A stretch of DNA of 31,994 nt from Eikenella sp963515595 (GTDB lineage: Bacteria; Pseudomonadota; Gammaproteobacteria; Burkholderiales; Neisseriaceae), in NCBI GenBank assembly GCA_963515595.1, contig CAUPYH010000012.1, positions 1 to 31,994 of the forward strand, read 5' to 3'. Shown here piece by piece: positions 20,984 through 28,850 of this stretch (the stretch's first letter is position 1; each line of letters begins with the position of its first letter). The translations under genes were made by a program, and so were the position numbers. Under the pieces are notes generated by a model, which was not told the DNA's origin, ran no database searches, and worked only from the letters and a program-made list of their open reading frames with translations.

Positions 20984-22504
20984 ATGAATGAATCTCAACA
21001 TACTGATACCCCCCAATTAGACGAAAGTCAGGTCATGGCAGTTCGTCGCGAGAAATTGGCAGAAATCCGCAAACACGGCGTAGCGTTCCCCAACGACTTC
21101 CGTCGCAATGCTTTTGCCGGTGATCTGCAGAGCCAATACGGCGAACTGTCTAAGGAAGAGTTGGAAGAAAAGAACGTAACCGTCAAGGTAGCAGGCCGCA
21201 TGATGCTGCAACGCGACATGGGTAAGGCCAGCTTCGCCACCCTGCAAGACGTTTCTGGCCAAATCCAGCTCTACGTAAACGACCAGGGTGTTGGTGAGAA
21301 GATTCACGAAGAGTTCAAGCACTGGGACTTGGGCGATATCCTCGGCGCAGAAGGCGTGCTGTTTAAAACCAACCACGGCGAGCTGACCGTACGCGTAAGC
21401 CAAATCCGCCTGCTGGCCAAAGCCCTGCGCCCCCTGCCCGACAAAGTGCACGGCCTGAAAGACCAGGAAACCCGCTACCGCCAGCGTTATGCCGATTTGA
21501 TCGTAAACGCCGAATCGCGCGAAATCTTCAAAAAACGCGGCCGCATCATCCAAACCATCCGCAACTTCATGACTGGCGAGCAGTATCTTGAAGTGGAAAC
21601 CCCGATGATGCACCCGATTGCCGGTGGCGCAGCAGCCCGTCCGTTCGTTACCCACCACAACGCGCTGGACATCCCGCTGTTTATGCGAATTGCTCCCGAG
21701 CTCTATCTGAAACGTTTGGTGGTAGGCGGTTTCGAGCGCGTGTTTGAAATCAACCGCAACTTCCGTAACGAAGGTGTGTCTGCCCGCCACAACCCCGAGT
21801 TCACCATGATGGAGTTCTACGAGGCATTCTCCGACTACCACCGCATGATGGACATGACCGAAGGCGTGATCCGCGCTTGCGCCAACGCCGTTTGCGGCAG
21901 CCTGCACGTTCCCTACAACGGTAAAGAAGTGGATCTGGAAAAACGCTTTGACCGCCTCACCATCGTGGACGCGATCAAAAAATACAATCCGCAATACACC
22001 GACGAGCAGCTGAACGATGAAGAATGGCTGAAAAAAGAAGTGGTGAAACACGGCGAAGACCTGCCTGCCGCTCCCGGCATCGGCAGCCTGCAGCTGGCCT
22101 TGTTTGAAGGCTGCGCCGAAGGCAAGCTGTGGAACCCCACCTTCATTATCGACTATCCGGTTGAAGTGTCTCCCCTGGCTCGTGCTTCCGATACCAATCC
22201 GAAGCTCACCGAACGTTTCGAACTGTTTGCAGTAGGCCGCGAGCTGGCCAACGGCTACTCAGAGTTGAACGACCCGGAAGACCAGGCTGATCGCTTCAGA
22301 TCACAAGTGGCTCAGAAAGAAGCCGGCGACGACGAAGCCATGAACTACGACGCCGACTACATCCGCGCCATGGAATACGGCCTGCCGCCCACCGGCGGTT
22401 GCGGTATCGGTATCGACCGCTTGGTAATGTTGCTGACCAACGCCCCGAGCATCCGCGACGTTATCCTGTTCCCGCATATGCGTCCGGAAGAAGGCCAGAA
22501 CTAA
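20984..22504 (+). CDS. lysS: Lysyl-tRNA synthetase, class II
   Basis: 506 residues from MNESQHTDTPQLDESQVMAVRREKLAEIRKHGVAFPNDF. The frame is open to 20951 with earlier ATGs, but the LysRS-like sequence begins here. An N-terminal OB-fold anticodon-binding domain (VTVKVAGRMMLQRDMGKASFATLQDVSGQIQLYV) precedes the class II catalytic core. Motif 2 is FRNEGVSARHNPEFTMMEFYEAF (about residue 259) and motif 3 is GCGIGIDRLVMLLTN (about 475), with RELANGYSELNDPEDQADRF before it. The enzyme attaches lysine to tRNA-Lys. A DUS-pair terminator follows. Confidence 0.98.
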   Translation: MNESQHTDTPQLDESQVMAVRREKLAEIRKHGVAFPNDFRRNAFAGDLQSQYGELSKEELEEKNVTVKVAGRMMLQRDMGKASFATLQDVSGQIQLYVNDQGVGEKIHEEFKHWDLGDILGAEGVLFKTNHGELTVRVSQIRLLAKALRPLPDKVHGLKDQETRYRQRYADLIVNAESREIFKKRGRIIQTIRNFMTGEQYLEVETPMMHPIAGGAAARPFVTHHNALDIPLFMRIAPELYLKRLVVGGFERVFEINRNFRNEGVSARHNPEFTMMEFYEAFSDYHRMMDMTEGVIRACANAVCGSLHVPYNGKEVDLEKRFDRLTIVDAIKKYNPQYTDEQLNDEEWLKKEVVKHGEDLPAAPGIGSLQLALFEGCAEGKLWNPTFIIDYPVEVSPLARASDTNPKLTERFELFAVGRELANGYSELNDPEDQADRFRSQVAQKEAGDDEAMNYDADYIRAMEYGLPPTGGCGIGIDRLVMLLTNAPSIRDVILFPHMRPEEGQN

Positions 22505-22520
22505 TCCTTCAGGCTTAATC

Positions 22521-22552
22521 AAAGGCTACCTGAAATTTCAGGTAGCCTTTTT
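22521..22552 (+). terminator. Inverted DUS-pair terminator after lysS
   Basis: AAAGGCTACCTGAAA directly joined to TTTCAGGTAGCCTTT, a perfect 15-pair inverted repeat ending in a T run, 16 bases after the lysS stop. Confidence 0.85.
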
Positions 22553-22571
22553 GTTGCCACTGTGCTTGTGA

Positions 22572-22585
22572 AGGCTACCTGAAAA
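22572..22585. repeat. Single DUS between lysS and secA
   Basis: AGGCTACCTGAAAA, an unpaired intergenic uptake sequence between the two terminators of the convergent lysS and secA genes. Confidence 0.85.
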
Positions 22586-22722
22586 CATCTTCCTCAAAAA
22601 ACTATAGAGAATGATGACAAGACTGCGTTCCTGCATTGGCTTGTCTGTCCATACTGCTTGCACATCCTGCCTACCCACCTTGCCCCGCTTTTAATCCACC
22701 AACAATCCCTGCCACAGCAAAC

Positions 22723-22767
22723 AAAAGGCTACCTGAAACCCTGTATCCGGTTTTCAGGTAGCCTTTG
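22723..22767 (-). terminator. Inverted DUS-pair terminator after secA
   Basis: AAAAGGCTACCTGAAA (22723-22738) and TTTTCAGGTAGCCTTT (22751-22766) form a stem with a loop of about 12 bases. It lies 25 bases beyond the secA stop. Read on the minus strand it ends in a T run. Confidence 0.8.
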
Positions 22768-22790
22768 ATACCCAGTTTAAACGGGGCTGT

Positions 22791-25535
22791 TTAGCTCAAT
22801 TTGCCGTGGCATTGTTTGTAGCGCAAGCCGCTGCCGCAAGGGCAGGGGTCGTTGCGGTGTACCATTTGGCCACGGGCGGCAAGGGCCTCGGGGCTGAAGT
22901 CGTCTTCAGCAAAGTCGGCAGCTTCGGCGGCATTGCCATTAGCAGCCAGGTAGGTAATATCCGGTGCTGGAGCATGGTTTTCTTGATAAGCCATTTGCGC
23001 GGGCGCACTTTCCTCGGCCACCGGCTCATTCAGCTCGAAGCGCACTTGCGACAGAAGCCTGGCAGTTTCATTGCGGATGTTCTGCCACAGGTTTTGGAAC
23101 ATCTCGAAAGATTCCATTTTGTATTCCTGCTTCGGATTCTTCTGAGCGTAGCCGCGCAGGTGGATGCCTTGGCGCAGGTAGTCCATAGCAGAAAGATGTT
23201 CGCGCCACTGGCTGTCCATCACTTGCAGGAAGATATTGCGCTCAAACTGACGCATCAATTCGGCACCGACCATTTCGGTTTTAGCGGCATAGTCGTCTTG
23301 CGCCAGCTTCCAAACCCGCTCTTTCACGTCTTGGTTGTCGAGGGTGGGGTCTTGCTTGAACCACTCGGTAACCGGGGCATGAATATGGAAGTCGGCAAAC
23401 AGCTGTTTCTCCAGCGCCACCAAATCCCACTGTTCTTCGATGCTGTCGGCGGGCATATACAGATCAACCAAATTCTCGATTGCCTCTTGCCGCATCTCGG
23501 TCATCATGGCGGAGTTGTCTTCGGTTTCCAGCACTTCGTTGCGGCGGCTGTAGATAACCTTGCGCTGGTCGTTGGCCACGTCGTCGTATTCCAACACCTG
23601 TTTGCGCATATCGAAGTTGCGGCCTTCCACTTTCCGCTGGGCGCTTTCAATCTGACGGGTGAGCAGGCCGTGTTCAATTGGCACACCGCGTTCCGGCGCC
23701 AGTTTTTCGAGCAAGGCAGCGTGGCGGTCGAGCGCAAAGAGGCGCAGCAGCGGGTCTTCAAACGAGAGGTAGAAGCGGCTGGAGCCCACGTCGCCCTGAC
23801 GGCCGGAACGGCCGCGCAGCTGGTTGTCGATACGGCGGCTTTCGTGGCGCTCGGTGCCGACGATGTGCAGGCCACCGGCAGCGATTACGCGGTCGTGCTC
23901 TTCCTGCCAGCCGTCTTCCAGCTCTTTAATGCGGGCGGCTTTTTCTTCTTCGCTCAAGTCGGGATTGTTGCGGATAATGTGGCTAAGATGTTTCACGTTG
24001 CCGCCGAGTACGATGTCGGTACCGCGGCCGGCCATATTGGTGGCCACGGTAATCATGCCAGTTTTACCGGCCTGCGCCACGATGTCGGCTTCGCGGGCGT
24101 GCTCTTTGGCGTTCAAAACGTTGTGTGCCAAACCAGCGCGGGAGAGCATATTAGACACCAGCTCGGAGTTTTCGATGCTGGTGGTACCCACCAGAATGGG
24201 CTGTCCTTTGGCATGGCGCTCTTTAATGTCGGCCACCACGGCTTCGAATTTTTCTTCGGCGGTGCGGAATACCTGGTCGTTGAAGTCTTTGCGGATCATC
24301 GGCCGGTTGGTGGGGATGATCACGGTTTCCAGGCCGTAGATACTTTGGAACTCGTAGGCTTCGGTATCGGCGGTACCGGTCATGCCGGAGAGTTTGCTGT
24401 AGAGGCGGAAGTAGTTTTGGAAAGTAATGGAGGCCAAAGTTTGGTTTTCTTGGCGGATTTCCACGCCTTCTTTGGCTTCCACGGCCTGATGCAGACCTTC
24501 CGACCAACGGCGGCCGGTCATCAGGCGGCCGGTGAATTCGTCCACAATCACGATTTCGCCGTCTTGCACCACATAGTGTTCGTCCAAATTAAACAGGCTG
24601 TGGGCGCGCAAAGCGGCCATCAGGTGGTGCATCAGGGCGATATTGGCGGTGGAATAAAGCGAATCTCCTTCCTGCAACAGGCCCATTTTGGTGAGGATTT
24701 GCTCGGCATGTTCATGGCCGGCTTCGCTGAGCAATACGGTGCGGTTTTTCTCATCCACCCAATAATCACCCTCGCCCTCTTCTTCTTTCTGACGTACCAG
24801 CTGGGCGGGTACTTTATTCATCACCAAATACAAATCAGTATTGTCGTCGGCCTGGCCGGAGATGATGAGCGGGGTACGGGCTTCGTCGATCAGAATGGAG
24901 TCCACTTCGTCCACCACGGCGAAGTTCAGCTCGCGCTGCACCTTGTCGCTCAGCTGGTGCACCATATTGTCGCGCAGGTAGTCGAAGCCGAATTCGTTGT
25001 TGGTACCGTAGGTGATGTCGGCGTTATAGGCTTCGTGTTTGGCGGCCTGATCCATATTGGCCACAATCACGCCCACTTTCATGCCGAGGAAGTTGTAGAG
25101 CGGGCCCATGATATCGGCATCGCGGGCGGCGAGGTAGTCGTTTACCGTTACCACATGCACGCCTTTACCGGCGAGCGCGTTCAGATACACGGCCAGCGTA
25201 GCCACCAGGGTTTTGCCCTCGCCGGTTCGCATTTCGGCGATTTTGCCCTGGTGCAACACCATGCCGCCGATGAGCTGCACATCAAAATGGCGCATGCCCA
25301 GTGTGCGGCGGGAAGCTTCGCGGCACACGGCAAAAGCTTCTTCCAAAATGTCGTCCAAGGTTTCGCCCTTGGCGAGCCGTTGTTTGAATTCTGCGGTTTT
25401 GGCTTGCAGCGCCGCATCGTCGAGCTGCTGGATGTCTTTTTCCATGCCGTTGATGCGTACCACGGATTTGCGGTATTGTTTCAGAAGCCTGTCGTTGCGG
25501 CTGCCGAACACTTTCTTGGCCAGTGAAGTAATCAT
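22791..25535 (-). CDS. secA: Preprotein translocase ATPase SecA
   Basis: 914 residues, full length. The first nucleotide-binding domain has Walker A MRTGEGKT (residues 102-109) and the DEAD-type DEVDSILIDEA (about 210). Helicase motifs further on include TNMAGRGTDI and the GRSGRQGDVGSSRFYLSFEDPL region. The C-terminus keeps the zinc-binding tail PCPCGSGLRYKQCHGK (Cys898, Cys900, Cys909, His910), which in E. coli binds SecB. SecA pushes unfolded preproteins through SecYEG; SecY is also in this window. The DciA-like gene lies divergently upstream. The long antisense open frame over this gene is not a second gene. Confidence 0.99.
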   Translation of the reverse strand: MITSLAKKVFGSRNDRLLKQYRKSVVRINGMEKDIQQLDDAALQAKTAEFKQRLAKGETLDDILEEAFAVCREASRRTLGMRHFDVQLIGGMVLHQGKIAEMRTGEGKTLVATLAVYLNALAGKGVHVVTVNDYLAARDADIMGPLYNFLGMKVGVIVANMDQAAKHEAYNADITYGTNNEFGFDYLRDNMVHQLSDKVQRELNFAVVDEVDSILIDEARTPLIISGQADDNTDLYLVMNKVPAQLVRQKEEEGEGDYWVDEKNRTVLLSEAGHEHAEQILTKMGLLQEGDSLYSTANIALMHHLMAALRAHSLFNLDEHYVVQDGEIVIVDEFTGRLMTGRRWSEGLHQAVEAKEGVEIRQENQTLASITFQNYFRLYSKLSGMTGTADTEAYEFQSIYGLETVIIPTNRPMIRKDFNDQVFRTAEEKFEAVVADIKERHAKGQPILVGTTSIENSELVSNMLSRAGLAHNVLNAKEHAREADIVAQAGKTGMITVATNMAGRGTDIVLGGNVKHLSHIIRNNPDLSEEEKAARIKELEDGWQEEHDRVIAAGGLHIVGTERHESRRIDNQLRGRSGRQGDVGSSRFYLSFEDPLLRLFALDRHAALLEKLAPERGVPIEHGLLTRQIESAQRKVEGRNFDMRKQVLEYDDVANDQRKVIYSRRNEVLETEDNSAMMTEMRQEAIENLVDLYMPADSIEEQWDLVALEKQLFADFHIHAPVTEWFKQDPTLDNQDVKERVWKLAQDDYAAKTEMVGAELMRQFERNIFLQVMDSQWREHLSAMDYLRQGIHLRGYAQKNPKQEYKMESFEMFQNLWQNIRNETARLLSQVRFELNEPVAEESAPAQMAYQENHAPAPDITYLAANGNAAEAADFAEDDFSPEALAARGQMVHRNDPCPCGSGLRYKQCHGKLS

Positions 25536-25764
25536 AAAATATTTAATCCCTTATGCGGTATTGCTGTTGCCCCGTGTGCTCGATTCAAACTGCGGCGGCA
25601 TTCGCCTGCCGGCTTATTCCGGTTCAAATCTCATCCACTGCGATAGTAAAATAACGGGTAATTCTAGCATAATCAAACCTGTTCGCGCTTGGGAATATGG
25701 CTCGCCCTGGCAGGATTTCAAGCGCATCGGGCAGGCTTTTTTATCGGCAGCGGCAGTTTGCCTG

Positions 25765-25778
25765 TTTTCAGGTAGCCT
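25765..25778. repeat. Single DUS in the secA / DciA-like spacer
   Basis: TTTTCAGGTAGCCT, unpaired, about 70 bases upstream of the DciA-like start. Confidence 0.85.
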
Positions 25779-25831
25779 CTTGATGAGGTTTTTAGGTGTA
25801 TCCTGCCTGCTTTGCCATTGCCCAACTCCAC

Positions 25832-25845
25832 TTTTCAGGTAGCCT
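25832..25845. repeat. DUS occupying the ribosome-binding position of the DciA-like gene
   Basis: TTTTCAGGTAGCCT ends 4 bases before the ATG at 25850. The AGGT in the DUS is the only purine-rich stretch at Shine-Dalgarno distance, so the uptake sequence may double as the ribosome-binding site. Confidence 0.7.
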
Positions 25846-25849
25846 TTAT

Positions 25850-26323
25850 ATGTCCGACCTCAACCGCCTCAACCCCGGCCGCCACAGCCTGCACAGCCGC
25901 GACAACCTCAGCCGCGGCGAATCGCGGCTGCACGACCTGATTATGCAGGCCGAAAGCTGGCGGCATACCGCCCAAGCACTGGAAGCACGGCTGCCGGCCA
26001 AGTTGCAGCAGCATTGCCGCGCGGTGCGGGTGCGCGAAGGGGTTTTGGTTTGGTATGCAAGCAACAATATGGCGGCGGCACGGCTGCGGATGCTCGCGGC
26101 GGGGCTGCTGCCGGCCTGGCGGGCGGTGTGCCCGGAGGTGCGCGAAGTGCAGGTGAAAATCAGCCCGCCGGAGCAGGAGCGGTCGAAAGAAAAACAAGCC
26201 AAACTGAGCCGCACCGCCGCCGAACAGTGCTTGGCCGCTGCGGATGATTTGGCACACCACCCGGAGCTGGCGGCGGCGCTGCGGCATTTGGCAAGGCATG
26301 CAGAGGAAGAAGGTGGTGAATAA
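25850..26323 (+). CDS. DciA-like (DUF721) protein, putative helicase loader/operator
   Basis: 158 residues from MSDLNRLNPGRHSLHS. An upstream ATG at 25796 would add 18 residues, but the DUS lies in that stretch. The central part, LEARLPAKLQQHCRAVRVREGVLVWYASNNMAAARLRMLAAGLLPAWRAVCPEVREVQVKI, has the DUF721/DciA pattern: a short basic beta region followed by a helix with small residues. DciA proteins assist loading of the DnaB helicase in bacteria lacking DnaC. A DUF721 gene next to secA is a recurring arrangement. The C-terminal third is charged and Ala-rich. There is no strong Shine-Dalgarno; the DUS (CAGGTAGCC) occupies that position. Confidence 0.75.
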   Translation: MSDLNRLNPGRHSLHSRDNLSRGESRLHDLIMQAESWRHTAQALEARLPAKLQQHCRAVRVREGVLVWYASNNMAAARLRMLAAGLLPAWRAVCPEVREVQVKISPPEQERSKEKQAKLSRTAAEQCLAAADDLAHHPELAAALRHLARHAEEEGGE

Positions 26324-26428
26324 GGCTGTGTTATCGATTCGGGAATAACAGCAACAGCGGTACGGGCTGCTTTTTTGCTGCGGTTGGGGTATGATAAGAG
26401 TTATGTATTTGTGTATAAGGAGAAAATA

Positions 26429-26803
26429 ATGAAGAAGCTGTTTACTCTATTGCTGCTGTGTACATCCCTACCCGCCCTAGCCTATGAATACAAATATGGA
26501 GAATCGGTGGCATTCACAGGGAAATTACAAACGATGCGTGGCGGTTGGATGGCTATTGTGTTGGATAAGCCGATCACTGTTGTGCCAAAGCCTGGGGACG
26601 ATGATGGTATAGACACCCCTGAAACAGGCGTGAGGACGATGCAGCTGGCTATGTCGTCTCCAGAGAACTTCCGACAGTATCAGCGGTTTAAAGGCAGGAT
26701 GGCACGGGTACAGTGTGAAACGCTGTACCACTCTCACACTGCACACCATCAAACGCCTGTACTGTGCACGGTGGCCAGGATTTCTGCACCGGATAGACCG
26801 TAG
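26429..26803 (+). CDS. Secreted DUF4431-like protein
   Basis: 124 residues from MKKLFTLLLLCTSLPALAYEYKYGES, a clear Sec signal peptide with a probable cut after PALA. AAGGAG lies 6 bases before this ATG; the open frame begins further upstream at 26375. The mature protein has FTGKLQTMRGGWMAIVLDKPITVV, VRTMQLAM and a closing FKGRMARVQCETLYHSHTAHHQTPVLCTVARI. These match the pattern of DUF4431, small periplasmic proteins of unknown function. His-rich HSHTAHHQ may bind metal, but this is not shown. The gene stands alone and is followed by a hairpin terminator. Confidence 0.75.
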   Translation: MKKLFTLLLLCTSLPALAYEYKYGESVAFTGKLQTMRGGWMAIVLDKPITVVPKPGDDDGIDTPETGVRTMQLAMSSPENFRQYQRFKGRMARVQCETLYHSHTAHHQTPVLCTVARISAPDRP

Positions 26804-26888
26804 GGTTGGTAATAAGACAACGTATGCCTACGCTATTGAGGTTGCTGATTGTTGCGTTTGCCTAGCCGTATATGGGACGCCCAATATC

Positions 26889-26901
26889 TTTCAGGTAGCC
26901 T
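26889..26901. repeat. Single DUS after the DUF4431-like gene
   Basis: TTTCAGGTAGCCT, an unpaired uptake sequence 12 bases upstream of the AT-rich terminator. Confidence 0.8.
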
Positions 26902-26912
26902 CTCTCCTATAT

Positions 26913-26946
26913 AAAAACAGCATGACACACCATCATGCTGTTTTTT
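26913..26946. terminator. Hairpin terminator between the DUF4431-like gene and bioB
   Basis: AAAAACAGCATGA and TCATGCTGTTTTT form a 13-pair stem with a 7-base loop, followed by further T. It has A and T runs on both sides, so it can serve both convergent genes (stops at 26803 and 26993). Confidence 0.8.
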
Positions 26947-26958
26947 GTTTTCCACTTC

Positions 26959-26984
26959 AGGCTACCTGAAAAGGCTACCTGAAA
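26959..26984. repeat. Two DUS in direct tandem
   Basis: AGGCTACCTGAAA occurs twice head-to-tail without a gap, just downstream of the bioB stop. Other DUS in the window are single or inverted pairs; this is the only direct tandem. Confidence 0.85.
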
Positions 26985-26992
26985 TCTGAAAC

Positions 26993-28081
26993 TCAATGTG
27001 CACAGCCGCAATGCCCGCCGCCGCAACCGCCGGCTGCGTGATGGTTTTCAGGTAGCCTTTCCGCCGCCTCGCCGGGTTCGGCATGATAATCCAGCGGCAC
27101 CAAATCCAGCTTGGCCATCAGCAGGCGGTCGCCGTCTTCGTCGGGGTTTTCCGTGGTTAAAAGCTTGTCGCCGTAGAAAATCGAGTTCGCGCCCGCCATG
27201 AAACACATCGCCTGCATGGATTCGGGCATATTGCTGCGCCCGGCGGAAAGGCGCACGAAGCTGTGCGGCATGGTAATCCGTGCCACGGCAATGGTGCGGA
27301 CGAACTCCGTCCAGTCCAAATCTTCGGCATCGGCCAGCGGCGTGCCTTCCACTTTCACCAGCTGGTTAATCGGCACGCTTTCCGGCTGCGGGTCGAGGTT
27401 GGCGAGGCTGGCAATCAGCCCGGCGCGTTCGGCACGGGTTTCGTTCATGCCCACAATGCCGCCACAGCAGATTTTCAGGCCGGCATTGCGCACCTTGCCC
27501 AGGGTGTCCATGCGGTCTTCGTGTTTGCGGGTGTGGATAATGTCGTTGTAACGCTCGGGGTCGGTGTCAAGGTTGTGGTTGTAGTAGTCTAGGCCAGCTT
27601 TTTTGAAGTCTTCCGCCATGCCATCTTCCAGCATGCCGAACGTGCCGCAGGTTTCCATGCCCAAACCCTTCACGGCTTTGATGATTTCGGATACCACGGC
27701 CACATCTTTCGGCTTCGGCCCGCGCCATGCCGCGCCCATGCAGAAACGGCTGGCGCCGCGCGATTTGGCGATTTTGGCTTTTTCCACGATTTCGCCCACA
27801 TCCATCATCTGCTCTTTGCCCAGATTGGTGTTATGGTGCGCCGATTGCGGGCAATAGGCGCAGTCTTCCGGGCAGCCGCCGGTTTTGATGGAAAGCAGGG
27901 TAGAGAGCTGGATTTCGCGCGGGTTGAAATTTTGGCGGTGGATTTCGGCGGCACGGAATACGAGGTCGAGAAAGGGCAGCCCGAACAGGGCTTCGACATC
28001 GCATTTTTTCCAATACTGCGCAGTGGGATGCGGCTTAGGCTCGGTTTGACGGCGCAAAGCCACCGGGGAGAGGGTGGTCAT
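26993..28081 (-). CDS. bioB: Biotin synthase
   Basis: 362 residues. This radical SAM enzyme inserts sulfur into dethiobiotin as the last step of biotin synthesis. The radical SAM motif CPEDCAYC gives Cys70, Cys74 and Cys77 for the 4Fe-4S cluster, and CGGIVGMNETRAERAGL and FMAGANSIFYGDKLLTTENPDEDGD are standard. It is about 16 residues longer than E. coli BioB because of a C-terminal tail HHAAGGCGGGHCGCAH rich in Gly, Cys and His. A DUS encodes the linker just before that tail. AAGGAA precedes the ATG by 7 bases. No other bio genes are next to it and I saw no BirA-type operator upstream. Confidence 0.97.
   Translation of the reverse strand: MTTLSPVALRRQTEPKPHPTAQYWKKCDVEALFGLPFLDLVFRAAEIHRQNFNPREIQLSTLLSIKTGGCPEDCAYCPQSAHHNTNLGKEQMMDVGEIVEKAKIAKSRGASRFCMGAAWRGPKPKDVAVVSEIIKAVKGLGMETCGTFGMLEDGMAEDFKKAGLDYYNHNLDTDPERYNDIIHTRKHEDRMDTLGKVRNAGLKICCGGIVGMNETRAERAGLIASLANLDPQPESVPINQLVKVEGTPLADAEDLDWTEFVRTIAVARITMPHSFVRLSAGRSNMPESMQAMCFMAGANSIFYGDKLLTTENPDEDGDRLLMAKLDLVPLDYHAEPGEAAERLPENHHAAGGCGGGHCGCAH
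27045..27058. repeat. Intragenic DUS at the 3' end of bioB
   Basis: TTTTCAGGTAGCCT inside bioB, encoding RLPEN between the conserved core and the Cys/His tail. Confidence 0.85.
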
Positions 28082-28346
28082 AGGAGAGTTCCTTCAATAA
28101 GAGTTTGCGGCGGCGCAATGTCGCCGACGGGCAACGCCGGGTCGCAATGTCCACGGCCTGCCCTGACTGATCGGAAGCTTTGTTCCGAAGGCGGCAAGTG
28201 TAGCCAAAAACCAAACGGCAGGCTACCTGAAATCCCCAAATCCCGCTTCAGGTAGCCTTGGGCTTAACAAACATGGGCTACCTGAAAATATCGGCAAAAC
28301 CTATGCTGCGCAAGCAACAAGCCCACTATATTTGTTTTTCCCTATC
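28082..28346. other. Intergenic region upstream of bioB with an inverted DUS pair
   Basis: 265 bases. AGGCTACCTGAAA (28220-28232) faces CTTCAGGTAGCCT (28246-28258), and a one-mismatch DUS GGGCTACCTGAAAA follows at 28275-28288. The pair could form a stem downstream of the 150-residue minus-strand gene but lacks a U run. The part next to bioB is GC-rich with a short repeat (GGCGGCGCAATGTCGCC). No gene is evident. Confidence 0.5.
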
Positions 28347-28799
28347 TTACTCTGCATCCCGCTGTGCTTCTTCGTATTTTCGATATACTTCTTCTACCGC
28401 CTTTTTTGAAAGAGGTGCGCCGCATCGTGCGCAATACTTAATAAATGGCGACACTCCTCTGGAAACAGAAAATGACAGACCGGTAAATGAAACCACCTTT
28501 CCGTTTAGCCCCTGAGTTTTATGGCAATGCGGGCAGATTCCAAAAATAATGGCTGTAATAATGGTTATAGGCATGACTATAGGCATATAGTACATAAAAA
28601 ATAAACCAATAGAATCTTTCTCTGTCAGAACCTCACCGGTATATATATTTTGTATTAAAGCAATGATTCCTATAGCGGCAAACCCGTAAAAACCAAGTTT
28701 AGGGATCATCAGCTTTCTCTGCATAGCATTGGCCAGCTTTAAATCCCGCTCTTTGTTGCTGTTGCTAATATCATATTTATACTTATCCATCTTATTCAT
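28347..28799 (-). CDS. Membrane protein with two CxxC zinc-ribbon-like pairs, unknown
   Basis: 150 residues. A polar, charged N-terminus (MNKMDKYKYDISNSNKERDLK) is followed by two hydrophobic spans, about residues 34-52 and 67-87. After the second span comes CPHCHKTQGLNGK, and later YCARCGAPLSKKAVEEVYRKYEE. The two CxxC pairs 26 residues apart form a likely zinc ribbon on one side of the membrane. I do not recognise the family. Its base composition is much more AT-rich than its neighbours bioB and niaP. A Correia-type element ends 22 bases upstream of the start and may supply its promoter. Confidence 0.7.
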   Translation of the reverse strand: MNKMDKYKYDISNSNKERDLKLANAMQRKLMIPKLGFYGFAAIGIIALIQNIYTGEVLTEKDSIGLFFMYYMPIVMPITIITAIIFGICPHCHKTQGLNGKVVSFTGLSFSVSRGVSPFIKYCARCGAPLSKKAVEEVYRKYEEAQRDAE

Positions 28800-28819
28800 G
28801 TCGCCTTACCATCCGATAA

Positions 28820-28850
28820 ACTATAGTGGATTAAATTTAAATCAGGACAA
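28820..28850 (-). promoter_or_regulatory. Possible outward promoter at the Correia end
   Basis: On the minus strand TTGTCC (28845-28850) is followed by 19 bases and TATAGT (28820-28825), which spans the element border. The -10 is good but the spacing is long. A start near 28813 would give a very short leader for the gene starting at 28799. Confidence 0.35.

Larger units (their letters stand above)
25536..25849. other. Intergenic region between divergent secA and the DciA-like gene
   Basis: A 314-base region. On the minus strand TGCTAGAAT (25661-25669) is an extended -10 element (TGn plus TAGAAT), a plausible secA promoter with a leader of about 120 bases. On the plus side are two DUS (25765-25778 and 25832-25845); the second abuts the DciA-like start. 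No gene is visible. Confidence 0.5.

Noticed and set aside
20719..20985. An 88-codon minus-strand frame between the amidotransferase gene and lysS
   Set aside because: No Shine-Dalgarno, no family pattern, and it runs into the lysS start. I considered a decayed transposase but found no inverted repeats or typical motifs to support that.
21017..22051. A 344-codon minus-strand frame over lysS
   Set aside because: Antisense shadow of the conserved LysRS coding sequence with no recognisable domain.
22806..25526. A 906-codon open frame on the plus strand covering nearly all of secA
   Set aside because: It is exactly antisense to the full-length SecA. Its predicted protein is low-complexity (rich in His, Val, Phe, Gly) with no motifs. 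It is open only because the complements of stop codons are rare in the secA codon usage.
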